Of a stretch of 17,590 nt of DNA, positions 1 to 6,384 are shown in pieces. Both the position numbers and the translations under genes were made by a program. Source of the DNA: JAMBLL01 sp964387145 (lineage in GTDB: Bacteria > Actinomycetota > Acidimicrobiia > Spongiisociales > UBA5794); assembly GCA_964387145.1 (NCBI GenBank), contig CAYLVM010000044.1:1-17590 (forward strand). Reading direction: 5' to 3'. Numbering within the stretch: position 1 is the stretch's first letter; every line of letters begins with the position of its first letter. Under the pieces are notes generated by a model, which was given only the letters and a program-made list of their open reading frames with translations, searched no databases and was not told the origin of the DNA.

Positions 1-89
1 CACCTTGTTCTAGAGTTGCGTGAAACGTCTTCGCACGACCATCGATCTCCCCCTTATATTTCCTGGCTGCCACTGCCCTTTTTGAAGAG

Positions 90-368
90 ATGCTCTACAC
101 AGATGACGGTGTGCTGCTCAACGACACACTCCTCGACTACCGGATCCCGGCGACCGAGGATGTGCCAGAGAAGATGACGTGCATCATCGTTGAGAACGAG
201 GATGGGCCGGGGCCCTTTGGGGCGAAGGGGTGTGGGGAGGGTGTTCTTGCCGCGCTGCCGGCGGCGATTGTGAACGCGCTCGCCGATGCAGGCGTCCCCA
301 TGACCGAGTTGCCACTCACCCCCGAACGTGTGTGGCGCCAGATGCAAGAGATCGAATGTCAGGAATGA
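90..368 (+). CDS. Molybdenum hydroxylase large subunit, C-terminal fragment (xanthine dehydrogenase/CoxL family)
   Basis: This is the last part of the molybdopterin-cytosine/guanine-dinucleotide-binding subunit of a xanthine dehydrogenase-family enzyme, which hydroxylates N-heterocycles or aldehydes using water. Family hallmarks are ALFEE just before the first Met, a DYRIPATEDVPE stretch, and GAKGCGEG, whose Glu matches the catalytic base of the family; a helical tail follows. The frame is open from position 24 (TGA at 21-23), but family-like sequence begins only around 75 (ALFEE). The residues before that do not look like the expected glycine-rich segment in any of the three forward frames. 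The gene is therefore either broken here or joined to foreign sequence at a contig end. ATG 90 is simply the first Met in the conserved part, not a credible native start. The FAD subunit and a CoxG homologue lie 3-4 kb downstream; no [2Fe-2S] subunit is in the window. Confidence 0.75.
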   Translation: MLYTDDGVLLNDTLLDYRIPATEDVPEKMTCIIVENEDGPGPFGAKGCGEGVLAALPAAIVNALADAGVPMTELPLTPERVWRQMQEIECQE

Positions 369-387
369 GATGAGAGAGGAGACCGCA

Positions 388-1332
388 ATGGCTATGTACG
401 AGACAGCAGCGATAGTTGGAACAGGAACGATGGGACCCGGGATGGGGGCCGTCCTGGAGCGGATAGGAACGAAGGTCTATCTTTACGATATCGATCCCGC
501 AGCTCTGGATCGGGCGAAGACAGGAGTCGAGCTTGCCCGCGGTGTCCTCGATAGGCTCGATGCACCCCAGGCTCCAGGTGGATCGATAGAGTTCTCGACC
601 GATCTTGCCAAGGCAGTTGGTGAGGCGACACTCGTCATGGAGGCAGTGCCCGAGAACCTCGAGCTCAAGCAGCGGGTGTTCGCAGATCTCGTTGCGCTTG
701 CCCCCGATGATGCCGTGCTCACCTCGAACACGTCGGGGATACCGATCACGAAGATTGCCGAGGGTAGCCCCGCCGCGAGTCGCATTATTGGTATGCATTG
801 GTCGAACCCCCCTCACCTCATCCCGATGATCGAGGTCGTGCAGGGTGACCAGACTTCCCCAGAGGTGAAGGATCAGCTCATCGAGTTCATCCACTCCTTC
901 GGATACGAGGCCGTGACCGAGCGTGAGGTTCCGGGTTTTGTCGAAAACCGGATTCTGTACGCAGTGTTGCGAGAAGTTGTCGAGCTCGTCGAGCGCGGGA
1001 TCATCAGCCACGCAGACATGGACACGTGTGTCAAGTGGGGCATCGGGTACAAGCTCGCGGTGATTGGTCCTCTCGAGCTCATTGACATGGCTGGGTTGGA
1101 TATCTACAGCAGTGTCGGATCGTATCTGAACCAGGATCTCTCGACAGCATCCGAGGTGTCGAGTCTCATCACCGACAAGGTCGCTGAAGGCAAGCTCGGG
1201 ATCAAGACCCTCTCTGGCATCTACGACTACGACGCCGAAGACGTCAAGACACTCGGGGCGACACGTGCTGCCAAGTTGATCGCCGTTCGCAAGGCGCTGG
1301 AGCAGTTCGAGAGTGATCGCGGAGGTGCGTGA
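388..1332 (+). CDS. 3HCDH-fold dehydrogenase, probable FHMPC 5-dehydrogenase (vitamin B6 catabolism)
   Basis: This 314-residue protein has the 3-hydroxyacyl-CoA dehydrogenase fold. The N-terminal Rossmann motif is GTGTMG (11-16), with Asp34 as NAD-selecting acid. A catalytic His/Glu pair sits 12 residues apart (His137 in GMHWSNPPH, Glu149 in MIEV), and the C-terminal helical domain carries GFVENR and CVKWGIGYK. The WSNPPH and GIGYK segments, together with the gene neighbours, match the Mesorhizobium loti enzyme that oxidises 5-formyl-3-hydroxy-2-methylpyridine-4-carboxylate to the 4,5-dicarboxylate, as I remember it, rather than fatty-acid beta-oxidation enzymes. ATG 388 is chosen over ATG 370 because GAGAGGAG lies about 7 bases upstream. 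It follows the molybdenum-hydroxylase stop by 19 bases and precedes the lactonase by 2 bases, so it is mid-operon. A generic hydroxyacyl-CoA dehydrogenase is the alternative. Confidence 0.85.
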   Translation: MAMYETAAIVGTGTMGPGMGAVLERIGTKVYLYDIDPAALDRAKTGVELARGVLDRLDAPQAPGGSIEFSTDLAKAVGEATLVMEAVPENLELKQRVFADLVALAPDDAVLTSNTSGIPITKIAEGSPAASRIIGMHWSNPPHLIPMIEVVQGDQTSPEVKDQLIEFIHSFGYEAVTEREVPGFVENRILYAVLREVVELVERGIISHADMDTCVKWGIGYKLAVIGPLELIDMAGLDIYSSVGSYLNQDLSTASEVSSLITDKVAEGKLGIKTLSGIYDYDAEDVKTLGATRAAKLIAVRKALEQFESDRGGA

Positions 1333-1334
1333 TC

Positions 1335-2090
1335 ATGGCTAGCAAGAAGGTATACATCCTCGACTCGGGGTCCCTTGTGATCGACCGTTCGCAGGTCTTG
1401 TGGCACATCGATGTTGGAACGCCTGTGCGGTTTCCCGTGTACAGCGTTCTCGTCGAGCACCCCGACGGCGTCTTCATATTCGACACGGGGTACGACCTGG
1501 ACCATGTCAATGAGGTTCTGCCATTCGAGCTACCGGAGCAGTCTGAAGATCAGACGATCCCGGCTCAGCTCGATAAGTGTGGATTCCACGCCGAGCAGGT
1601 GGATTACGTGATCAACTCTCACTTCCATTTCGACCACGTCGGCGGCAACAAGTATCTGACGAACGCGACGACCCTCGTCAGCAAGGAAGAGCTTCGCCAT
1701 GCGAAGGTTCCGGAGCCTTTCGAGCATCTCGGCTACTCAGACCTCACCTTCGACTACCCGGGGACGAAGTACGAGCAGGTCACTGGGGACATCGAGATTG
1801 CTGAGGGCATCTGGCTATTCGAGACGCCTGGGCACACGGCGGGTCACTACTCGATGATGGTCGAGATGGATGGCGGGCCGTCCATGATCTTTGCAGGCGA
1901 CGCAGCCTATACATTCGAGAACCTCGAGCGTGAGATCGTTGGAGGGTTCCACCTGGATCCAACGGCGAGTGTTGAGTCGCTCCGGCGTCTCAAGCGGCTC
2001 GCCAAGGAGCATGAAGCACAGATATATCCATCACACGAGATGGAGCCGTTCCTGGCGTGGAACAAGGCGCCGGCACACTACGCAGGTTGA
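1335..2090 (+). CDS. 4-pyridoxolactonase (metallo-beta-lactamase fold)
   Basis: The enzyme would hydrolyse 4-pyridoxolactone to 4-pyridoxate in the cytoplasm. The 251-residue protein has the dinuclear-zinc motif HFHFDH (His96, His98, Asp100, His101), His167 in TPGH, Asp189 in AGDAAY and His234 in PSHEM. Stretches such as YILDSGSLV, RFPVYSVL, VLPFE, QTIP and PFEHLGYSDL resemble M. loti 4-pyridoxolactonase from memory and are more specific than the general AHL-lactonase pattern. A GTG at 1329 overlaps the upstream stop, but ATG 1335 is preferred because GGAGG at 1321-1325 then has a 9-base spacing. The gene lies between FHMPC dehydrogenase and pyridoxal 4-dehydrogenase, the expected partners. 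A quorum-quenching AHL lactonase is the main alternative and is unlikely in this setting. Confidence 0.88.
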   Translation: MASKKVYILDSGSLVIDRSQVLWHIDVGTPVRFPVYSVLVEHPDGVFIFDTGYDLDHVNEVLPFELPEQSEDQTIPAQLDKCGFHAEQVDYVINSHFHFDHVGGNKYLTNATTLVSKEELRHAKVPEPFEHLGYSDLTFDYPGTKYEQVTGDIEIAEGIWLFETPGHTAGHYSMMVEMDGGPSMIFAGDAAYTFENLEREIVGGFHLDPTASVESLRRLKRLAKEHEAQIYPSHEMEPFLAWNKAPAHYAG

Positions 2091-2138
2091 AACGAGAGAC
2101 GAACGAACCACTCCAGAAAGACAACGGGAGGAAACATC

Positions 2139-2873
2139 ATGAAACACAAGGATCGTGTAGCGATCGTCACCGGTTCGGCACAAGGTATCGGGGCGGCGAT
2201 CGCGAGGAAGCTGAGTGATGAGGGTGCATCCGTGGTCATCGCCGACCTCAACGAGGAGGGCGCAGCCCAGGTTGCAGCATCACTGCCCGACGCGCTCGCC
2301 GTCACCGTGGATACGAGCTCTGAGGATCAGGTCAAAGGGATGGTCGACGCGACCGTGGATCGATTCGGCAAGGTAGATATTCTGGTGAACAACGCCGCGA
2401 TCGTTCCCTTCATCGAGTGGGATGACATCGACTTCGCCGAGTGGCGCAGGATCATGTCTGTCAACCTCGACGGGGTGTTCCTGACGAGCCGCGCCGTGTA
2501 CCCACACATGCGTGATGCCGGATATGGGCGTATCGTGAACATCGCGTCGAATGTGTTCGTTGCAGGCACACCGAACCTGGCCCACTATGTGGCGTCGAAG
2601 GGCGGTGTTGTCGGGTTCACGAGAGCCCTAGCCACCGAGCTCGGACGGTACGGGATAACGGTGAACGCCGTCGCCCCCGGTTTGACCGAGACGGAGGGGA
2701 CGGTTGCGAGTCCACATGCGGAGGCGTTCGACTTCGTCCAGAGCCTTCAGGCCATACCGAGACGAGGAGTGGCAGATGACATCGCCCCTGCGGTCGCGTT
2801 CCTTGCATCGGAGGAGGCAGCCTGGGTCACTGGGTCGCTGCTCGTCGTCGACGGTGGGCACACGAGGCACTGA
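2139..2873 (+). CDS. Pyridoxal 4-dehydrogenase (SDR family)
   Basis: The predicted reaction is NAD-dependent oxidation of pyridoxal (hemiacetal form) to 4-pyridoxolactone, the substrate of the preceding gene's product. The 244-residue classical short-chain dehydrogenase has TGSAQGIG (11-18), Asp36 as likely NAD selector, NNAA (84-87), and catalytic Ser137, Tyr150 and Lys154. The segments NNAAIVPFIEWDD, ASNVFVAGTPN and ASPHAEAF are not general SDR features and resemble the M. loti pyridoxal 4-dehydrogenase as remembered. ATG 2139 is supported by GGGAGGA at 2125-2131. The 48-base spacer to the lactonase shows no terminator. Oxidation of another sugar-like hemiacetal is possible, but the lactonase next door argues for this substrate. 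Confidence 0.86.
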   Translation: MKHKDRVAIVTGSAQGIGAAIARKLSDEGASVVIADLNEEGAAQVAASLPDALAVTVDTSSEDQVKGMVDATVDRFGKVDILVNNAAIVPFIEWDDIDFAEWRRIMSVNLDGVFLTSRAVYPHMRDAGYGRIVNIASNVFVAGTPNLAHYVASKGGVVGFTRALATELGRYGITVNAVAPGLTETEGTVASPHAEAFDFVQSLQAIPRRGVADDIAPAVAFLASEEAAWVTGSLLVVDGGHTRH

Positions 2874-2882
2874 GAGGTATCC

Positions 2883-3293
2883 ATGGCAGATTTTTCTCTC
2901 GACGAGGTCGGGACGGTTCTGGCCGTCTCGGACTTTGAGGCTTCCCTCGAGTTCTACACGAAGAACCTTGGGCTCGAGCCGGTGTTGATGTTCGATGATC
3001 CGCCGTTTGCGATTCTCGGACGCGACTCATTCCGGCTCTGTCTTGCAGAGGAGGGCCATCCGGCGGATGACTGTCCCGGAGTCGTGATGCGGACGCTCTC
3101 TGAGGCAGGGACTCCACCGGTCAGGTTCGTCTTGTGGGTTCCAGACTGCGTCTCGGCATACGAAGCTCTGGCGGAGGAGGGCGTGCGCTTTCTCGCGCCA
3201 CCGTCGTCACCACCGTGGGGCGGGATGCGATGCTTCTTCTTTGACCCTGATGGGTACTTGATCGAGTTAGAAGAACTGGCGGGCGACGAATGA
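2883..3293 (+). CDS. VOC-superfamily (glyoxalase/bleomycin-resistance/dioxygenase fold) protein, role unknown
   Basis: This 136-residue single-domain protein has paired beta-alpha-beta-beta-beta modules of the vicinal oxygen chelate fold. LAVSDFEASLEFYTKNLGLEP opens the first module. The second ends in FFFDPDGYLIELEE, which supplies the usual C-terminal Glu ligand. The first-strand His expected in metal-dependent members is absent (VGTVLAVSD), so catalysis by a canonical metal site is uncertain. ATG 2883 follows GAGAGG (2872-2877) and lies 9 bases after the dehydrogenase stop, so it is co-transcribed with the B6 catabolic genes. It could bind or act on a pyridine intermediate, or protect against one. 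The sequence alone does not separate an enzyme from a binding/resistance protein. Confidence 0.7.
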   Translation: MADFSLDEVGTVLAVSDFEASLEFYTKNLGLEPVLMFDDPPFAILGRDSFRLCLAEEGHPADDCPGVVMRTLSEAGTPPVRFVLWVPDCVSAYEALAEEGVRFLAPPSSPPWGGMRCFFFDPDGYLIELEELAGDE

Positions 3294-3300
3294 CACGCAG

Positions 3301-3313
3301 ACGCCCCCGGCGT
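3301..3313 (+). other. Small intercistronic hairpin
   Basis: ACGCC (3301-3305) and GGCGT (3309-3313) form a perfect 5-bp stem with a three-base loop, in the 67-base gap between the VOC gene and the FAD-subunit gene. Only three T residues follow (3315-3317 region), so it is at best a weak transcription-attenuating or RNA-processing element. The rest of the gap holds no recognisable promoter. Confidence 0.3.
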
Positions 3314-3360
3314 GTTTCCGTGTCGAGGCAACGGGGCTCGCATCACAAGAGACCGACGCT

Positions 3361-4245
3361 GTGAAGCTCCCACCCTTCACTCTGCATCGTCCCTCGTCGA
3401 TCAGCGAGGCAACAGGACTCCTGAGAGAGTTCGGAGATGATGGTGTCATCTACTGCGGCGGCACCGAGTTGCTGCTCGTGATGAAGCTGGGACTCTCCGG
3501 TTTCGATCATCTGATCGATATCAAGCGAATTCCGGGTCTCGATGCGATCTCGGTGTCGGGCACGACGCTCAGGATCGGGGCCGCTGCAACGCACCGTTCG
3601 ATCGAGACGAACAGCGAGATACGGGAACGATGGCCGGGTCTTGCGGCGATGACTCGACAGGTAGCCAATGTCCGGGTTCGCAACGTGGGGACACTTGGAG
3701 GGAACCTGGCGTTCGCCGATCCAGCATCCGATCCAGCGACATTCCTCCTGGCCCACGATGCGACGGTCGAGGTTCGCAGTGGTGAGGGAGCGATCAGGCA
3801 GATTCCTATCGGGGAGTTCCACGTCGGAGCCTATCAACCGGCACTTGATGACTTCGACCTGATCGAGGCGATCCTCGTTCCCGAGCTCGCTCAGGGGACG
3901 GCAGTCACCCACGAGCGGGTCCGATTCCACGAGCGGCCTGCCGTGACGGTGACGGTCGTTGGATCGGCACAAGCAGGGAGCATCACCGATGTGAGGGTTG
4001 CCGTTGGGTCGGTGGGACCAACCGCGATCCGTGTTCCCGAGATGGAGGAAGCGCTCGACGGTGTCGATGCAAGCTCTCTGGAGTCGAGGCTCGTGGATGC
4101 TGCTCAGATTGTGGCCGAACGCGTCGAGCCAATCGACGACTTGAACGGATCGATGGAGTACAAGCGGCATCTTGCGAGCGTGATGACAGAAAGGGCAACG
4201 AGACGATGTTTGGTCAGTGCCATCGAAGCGAGTGTGACTCCATGA
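3361..4245 (+). CDS. FAD-binding medium subunit of a molybdenum hydroxylase (CoxM/XdhB type)
   Basis: This 294-residue protein carries the electron-transferring FAD domain of xanthine dehydrogenase/CO-dehydrogenase-family enzymes. It would pass electrons from the Mo and Fe-S subunits to an acceptor. Visible signs are CGGTELLL (32-39) and TLGGNLAFADPASDP (111-125), the two FAD-pyrophosphate-binding loops, then a C-terminal CO_deh_flav_C-like region with VAVGSVGPTAIRVPEMEE. The length is typical for this subunit. The start is GTG 3361 with only a weak AAGAGA upstream, so the start is less sure than the family. Its partner is presumably the large subunit whose tail opens the window. The order large subunit - B6 genes - FAD subunit is unusual. 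The substrate cannot be read from this subunit. Confidence 0.87.
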   Translation: MKLPPFTLHRPSSISEATGLLREFGDDGVIYCGGTELLLVMKLGLSGFDHLIDIKRIPGLDAISVSGTTLRIGAAATHRSIETNSEIRERWPGLAAMTRQVANVRVRNVGTLGGNLAFADPASDPATFLLAHDATVEVRSGEGAIRQIPIGEFHVGAYQPALDDFDLIEAILVPELAQGTAVTHERVRFHERPAVTVTVVGSAQAGSITDVRVAVGSVGPTAIRVPEMEEALDGVDASSLESRLVDAAQIVAERVEPIDDLNGSMEYKRHLASVMTERATRRCLVSAIEASVTP

Positions 4246-4279
4246 GACAGAACGCACAGTGTGAGCGGGGAGGTCGGGA

Positions 4280-4876
4280 GTGAGGCTGTTGAACACGTTT
4301 CGTATCGCTGCGCCGATCGATGAGGCCTGGGCGATGCTCGGGGATTTCGCGACGATTGCTCGCTGCATGCCCGGGGCACAGCTCCATGATGTGCAAGGAG
4401 ACGAGCTCCTTGGATCGGTGACCGTGCGCCTTGGTCCGATGAAGGTGGAGTACGACGGGGTGGCGCGGATCGTCGGGCGGGATGCGTCGGCCCGGCGTAT
4501 GGTCATCGAGGGTTCGGGCAAGGACAAGCGCGGTGGCGGAACCGCCAAGGCGACGATGGTTGCCACTGTTGTTGCCGACGCAGGTGAGTCCATTGTGAAT
4601 GTCGAGACGGAGCTGTCGATTACGGGACGGCCGGCACAGATGGGCCAGGGACTCCTCCAAGATGTGGCCGAGCGAATCGTCGATCAGTTCGCCGAGAAGC
4701 TCCAGGTGGAGATGTCCTCGGCACAAGGAGGCGCTGCACCGTCTCTGCAGGCGAGTGACGACTCCCTCGATCTCGGGACCGCGGTCGCTGGTCCACTCAT
4801 GGAGCGGGTGGGACCCGTCCTGTTGGCAGTTGCCGCGGCAATCGTCGTTGCCTGGTGGATCTCTCGGAGACGGTAG
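4280..4876 (+). CDS. CoxG-like SRPBCC protein with C-terminal membrane anchor
   Basis: The 198-residue protein has an N-terminal SRPBCC/CoxG domain: FRIAAPIDEAWAMLGDF near the start, CMPGAQL (29-35), LGPMKVEYDG (51-60) and the GRPAQMGQGLL segment (117-126). A low-complexity linker and one hydrophobic helix (about 178-193) follow, ending in RRR. Homologues accompany molybdenum hydroxylases and in CO oxidisers help to anchor the enzyme at the cytoplasmic membrane. GTG 4280 is supported by GGGGAGG (4267-4273). It sits 34 bases after the FAD subunit and is the last gene of this operon. A similar role for the hydroxylase encoded here is inferred from context. Confidence 0.85.
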   Translation: MRLLNTFRIAAPIDEAWAMLGDFATIARCMPGAQLHDVQGDELLGSVTVRLGPMKVEYDGVARIVGRDASARRMVIEGSGKDKRGGGTAKATMVATVVADAGESIVNVETELSITGRPAQMGQGLLQDVAERIVDQFAEKLQVEMSSAQGGAAPSLQASDDSLDLGTAVAGPLMERVGPVLLAVAAAIVVAWWISRRR

Positions 4877-4975
4877 AGCACCGAGTTGGCGGTGATCGCT
4901 AACGGGAGAGCCACCAGGATGGCACCGTTCCGATGATGAGCACACGGTGAGCATCGATACGCCAAAGCGCTCTCT

Positions 4976-4996
4976 TGTTAGCTGTTGACTGCTGAC
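4976..4996 (+). repeat. Three tandem heptamers overlapping the aminotransferase promoter
   Basis: Positions 4976-4982, 4983-4989 and 4990-4996 read TGTTAGC, TGTTGAC and TGCTGAC, a head-to-tail 7-bp repeat fitting TGYTRRC. The second and third copies contain the -35 element. The last two copies plus one A (4983-4997) can also be read as an imperfect inverted repeat, so this is a candidate operator as well as a repeat. Confidence 0.6.
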
Positions 4997-5013
4997 AATT
5001 TACGTTCTACGGT
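4985..5013 (+). promoter_or_regulatory. Putative sigma70-type promoter of the pyridoxamine-pyruvate aminotransferase gene
   Basis: TTGACT (4985-4990) and TACGGT (5008-5013) are separated by 17 bases, an ideal spacing for a housekeeping sigma factor in actinobacteria. The predicted transcript start near 5020 gives a leader of about 60 bases before ATG 5081. The -35 lies inside the heptamer array also seen upstream of the binding-protein gene, suggesting shared control. The remaining intergenic stretch (4877-4975) shows only weak short inverted repeats and no clear terminator. Confidence 0.6.
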
Positions 5014-5080
5014 ACAGAGAAGCTATAGCGCCGGTGTTCCAAGAGCGCCATCGCGGGTTCAGGCGACAAGGAGGAACCCT

Positions 5081-6250
5081 ATGTCCACAAGATCTCCAGA
5101 TTTCACGCTTGCAGCCGGACCGACGACGGTGTCTGCACGTGTCCTTTCAGCGCAAGGATCACCGGTCACCTATCACTACGATCCAGCGTTCTTGGAGCGA
5201 TTCCGCACTCTGGGTGATCTGGTAGGACGCGTGTATGGAACCGAGAACGACATCATCCTGATGCAGGGTGAGGCAGTCCTTGGGCTCGAGGCGGCCGTTG
5301 TGGCAACAGTTCGCCCGGGAATGAAGGTCATCAACCTGGTCAACGGCCCCTATGGGAAGGGGATGGGGTACTGGCTGCGTGGACACGGTGCGGAGGTCGT
5401 CGAGGTGGAGACGGGTTACCGAGAGGTCCCTACCCCCGAGATGATCGAAGCGGCGGTGCTTGGGAACCCCGACGCCGAGCTCCTCGCCGTCGTCCACGTG
5501 GAGACACCGTGCGGGACCGTGTCACCGCTCCGCGAGATTGGTCAGATATGCCGGGACAACGGTGTCGTCACGCTCGTCGATGCGGTTGCTTCGTTGGGCG
5601 GAGTCGAGATTCACCCAGATGAATGGGGCCTCGACATCTGTGTTTCAGCACCTCAGAAGTGCCTCGGTGGTCCGAGCGGCATGTCGATGCTCGCCATCAG
5701 CCAGCAGGGATGGGACCTCATCGCAAAGAACTCGAACGCACCGCGTGACTCATTCCTTTCCATCCTCGACTGGAAGGACAAGTGGCTCGAGGGCGAGAAG
5801 TTCCCATACACACCGTCGGTATCAGACGTGTACGGGGTCTTTGCTGCCTGTGAGCAGATCCTCGAAGAGGGAGTGGAAGCGGCTGTTCTCCGACATGCTC
5901 GCACGGCAGCTGCAAGCCGGGTCGGGGTGCTTGCCATGGGCCTTGAGCTCTGGCCCCTTGACCCGGCGACCGCTGCGAACTCTGCCACAGCGGTCAAGCT
6001 GCCCGAGGGTCTTACCGACTCGCACGTACGCGACCATATCCGGCGTCGGTACGGCGTGATGATCTCGGGCGCTCTCGGGGCTGGAGATCTCGTGCGGCTC
6101 GGTCATATGGGGGAGACGGCACGCAGTCTCTACCCGATCATCGGCCTGTCGGCCCTTGGACAGGGCCTCCGCGATCTCGGATGCAAGGTCGACGTGGGAA
6201 GCGGCATCGATGCTGCCATGGCGGCACTGAGTGAATCACCGAATCTGTGA
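5081..6250 (+). CDS. Pyridoxamine-pyruvate aminotransferase
   Basis: This 389-residue class V, fold-type I aminotransferase would convert pyridoxamine + pyruvate to pyridoxal + L-alanine, using the vitamer itself as substrate rather than as tightly held cofactor. Lys193 lies in APQKCLGGPSG. Glu64 (in MQGEAVLGLEAA), Tyr91, Thr142, Asp167 and Cys194 are all offset by four from residues I recall in M. loti PPAT (Glu68, Tyr95, Thr146, Asp171, Cys198). The Glu in this loop distinguishes PPAT from ordinary alanine-glyoxylate or serine-glyoxylate aminotransferases. Arg340 in VRLGHMG matches the substrate-carboxylate Arg345; the Arg336 equivalent is not evident. ATG 5081 follows AAGGAGGA (5069-5076). 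It has its own promoter and sits between the molybdenum-hydroxylase genes and an alcohol dehydrogenase. Confidence 0.88.
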   Translation: MSTRSPDFTLAAGPTTVSARVLSAQGSPVTYHYDPAFLERFRTLGDLVGRVYGTENDIILMQGEAVLGLEAAVVATVRPGMKVINLVNGPYGKGMGYWLRGHGAEVVEVETGYREVPTPEMIEAAVLGNPDAELLAVVHVETPCGTVSPLREIGQICRDNGVVTLVDAVASLGGVEIHPDEWGLDICVSAPQKCLGGPSGMSMLAISQQGWDLIAKNSNAPRDSFLSILDWKDKWLEGEKFPYTPSVSDVYGVFAACEQILEEGVEAAVLRHARTAAASRVGVLAMGLELWPLDPATAANSATAVKLPEGLTDSHVRDHIRRRYGVMISGALGAGDLVRLGHMGETARSLYPIIGLSALGQGLRDLGCKVDVGSGIDAAMAALSESPNL

Positions 6251-6251
6251 T

Positions 6252-6302
6252 CCTGTTGAAGTCGGCGTCGAGGTGACGTCGCAATAGCCCTGCTGAAGTA
6301 GG
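6252..6302 (+). repeat. Pair of 14-bp imperfect direct repeats upstream of the MDR gene
   Basis: CCTGTTGAAGTCGG (6252-6265) and CCTGCTGAAGTAGG (6289-6302) match at 12 of 14 positions and start 37 bases apart in the 134-base gap between aminotransferase and alcohol dehydrogenase. They could be paired regulator sites or remnants of a short repeat. The rest of the gap has no convincing terminator or promoter. Confidence 0.4.
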
Positions 6303-6384
6303 GGTACCGAGGAGCGACTGTCTGTCTTCTCTCTGCCCCCACAGTTGAGGGATCCGATCACGAGGAACACGAGGAGACACCGAG

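Noticed and set aside
316..1011. Minus-strand open frame (about 231 codons) opposite the FHMPC-dehydrogenase gene
   Set aside because: It has no domain and no ribosome site, and it lies entirely over a strongly supported plus-strand gene.
388..1332. Ordinary 3-hydroxybutyryl-CoA dehydrogenase
   Set aside because: The WSNPPH active-site segment, the GIGYK segment and the adjacent lactonase/pyridoxal dehydrogenase genes fit the B6-pathway branch better; no thiolase, crotonase or acyl-CoA dehydrogenase is nearby.
1335..2090. Quorum-quenching AHL lactonase
   Set aside because: It shares the HxHxDH fold signature, but the specific motifs and operon partners point to 4-pyridoxolactone as substrate.
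3343..4593. Long minus-strand open frame (about 416 codons) opposite the FAD-subunit and CoxG genes
   Set aside because: It has no recognisable domain, a composition rich in Arg, Ser and His typical of an antisense frame in G+C-rich DNA, and it is fully opposed to two well-supported genes.
90..4876. Aerobic CO dehydrogenase operon
   Set aside because: CoxM- and CoxG-like genes occur with many molybdenum hydroxylases. The active-site loop is outside the window, no small subunit is seen, and the intervening genes are for B6 breakdown.
4923..4956. Short inverted repeats (CACCGT/ACGGTG; CGATG/CATCG) after the CoxG gene as a terminator
   Set aside because: The arms are only 5-6 bp with loops of 15 or more bases and no T-tract, so they are not convincing.
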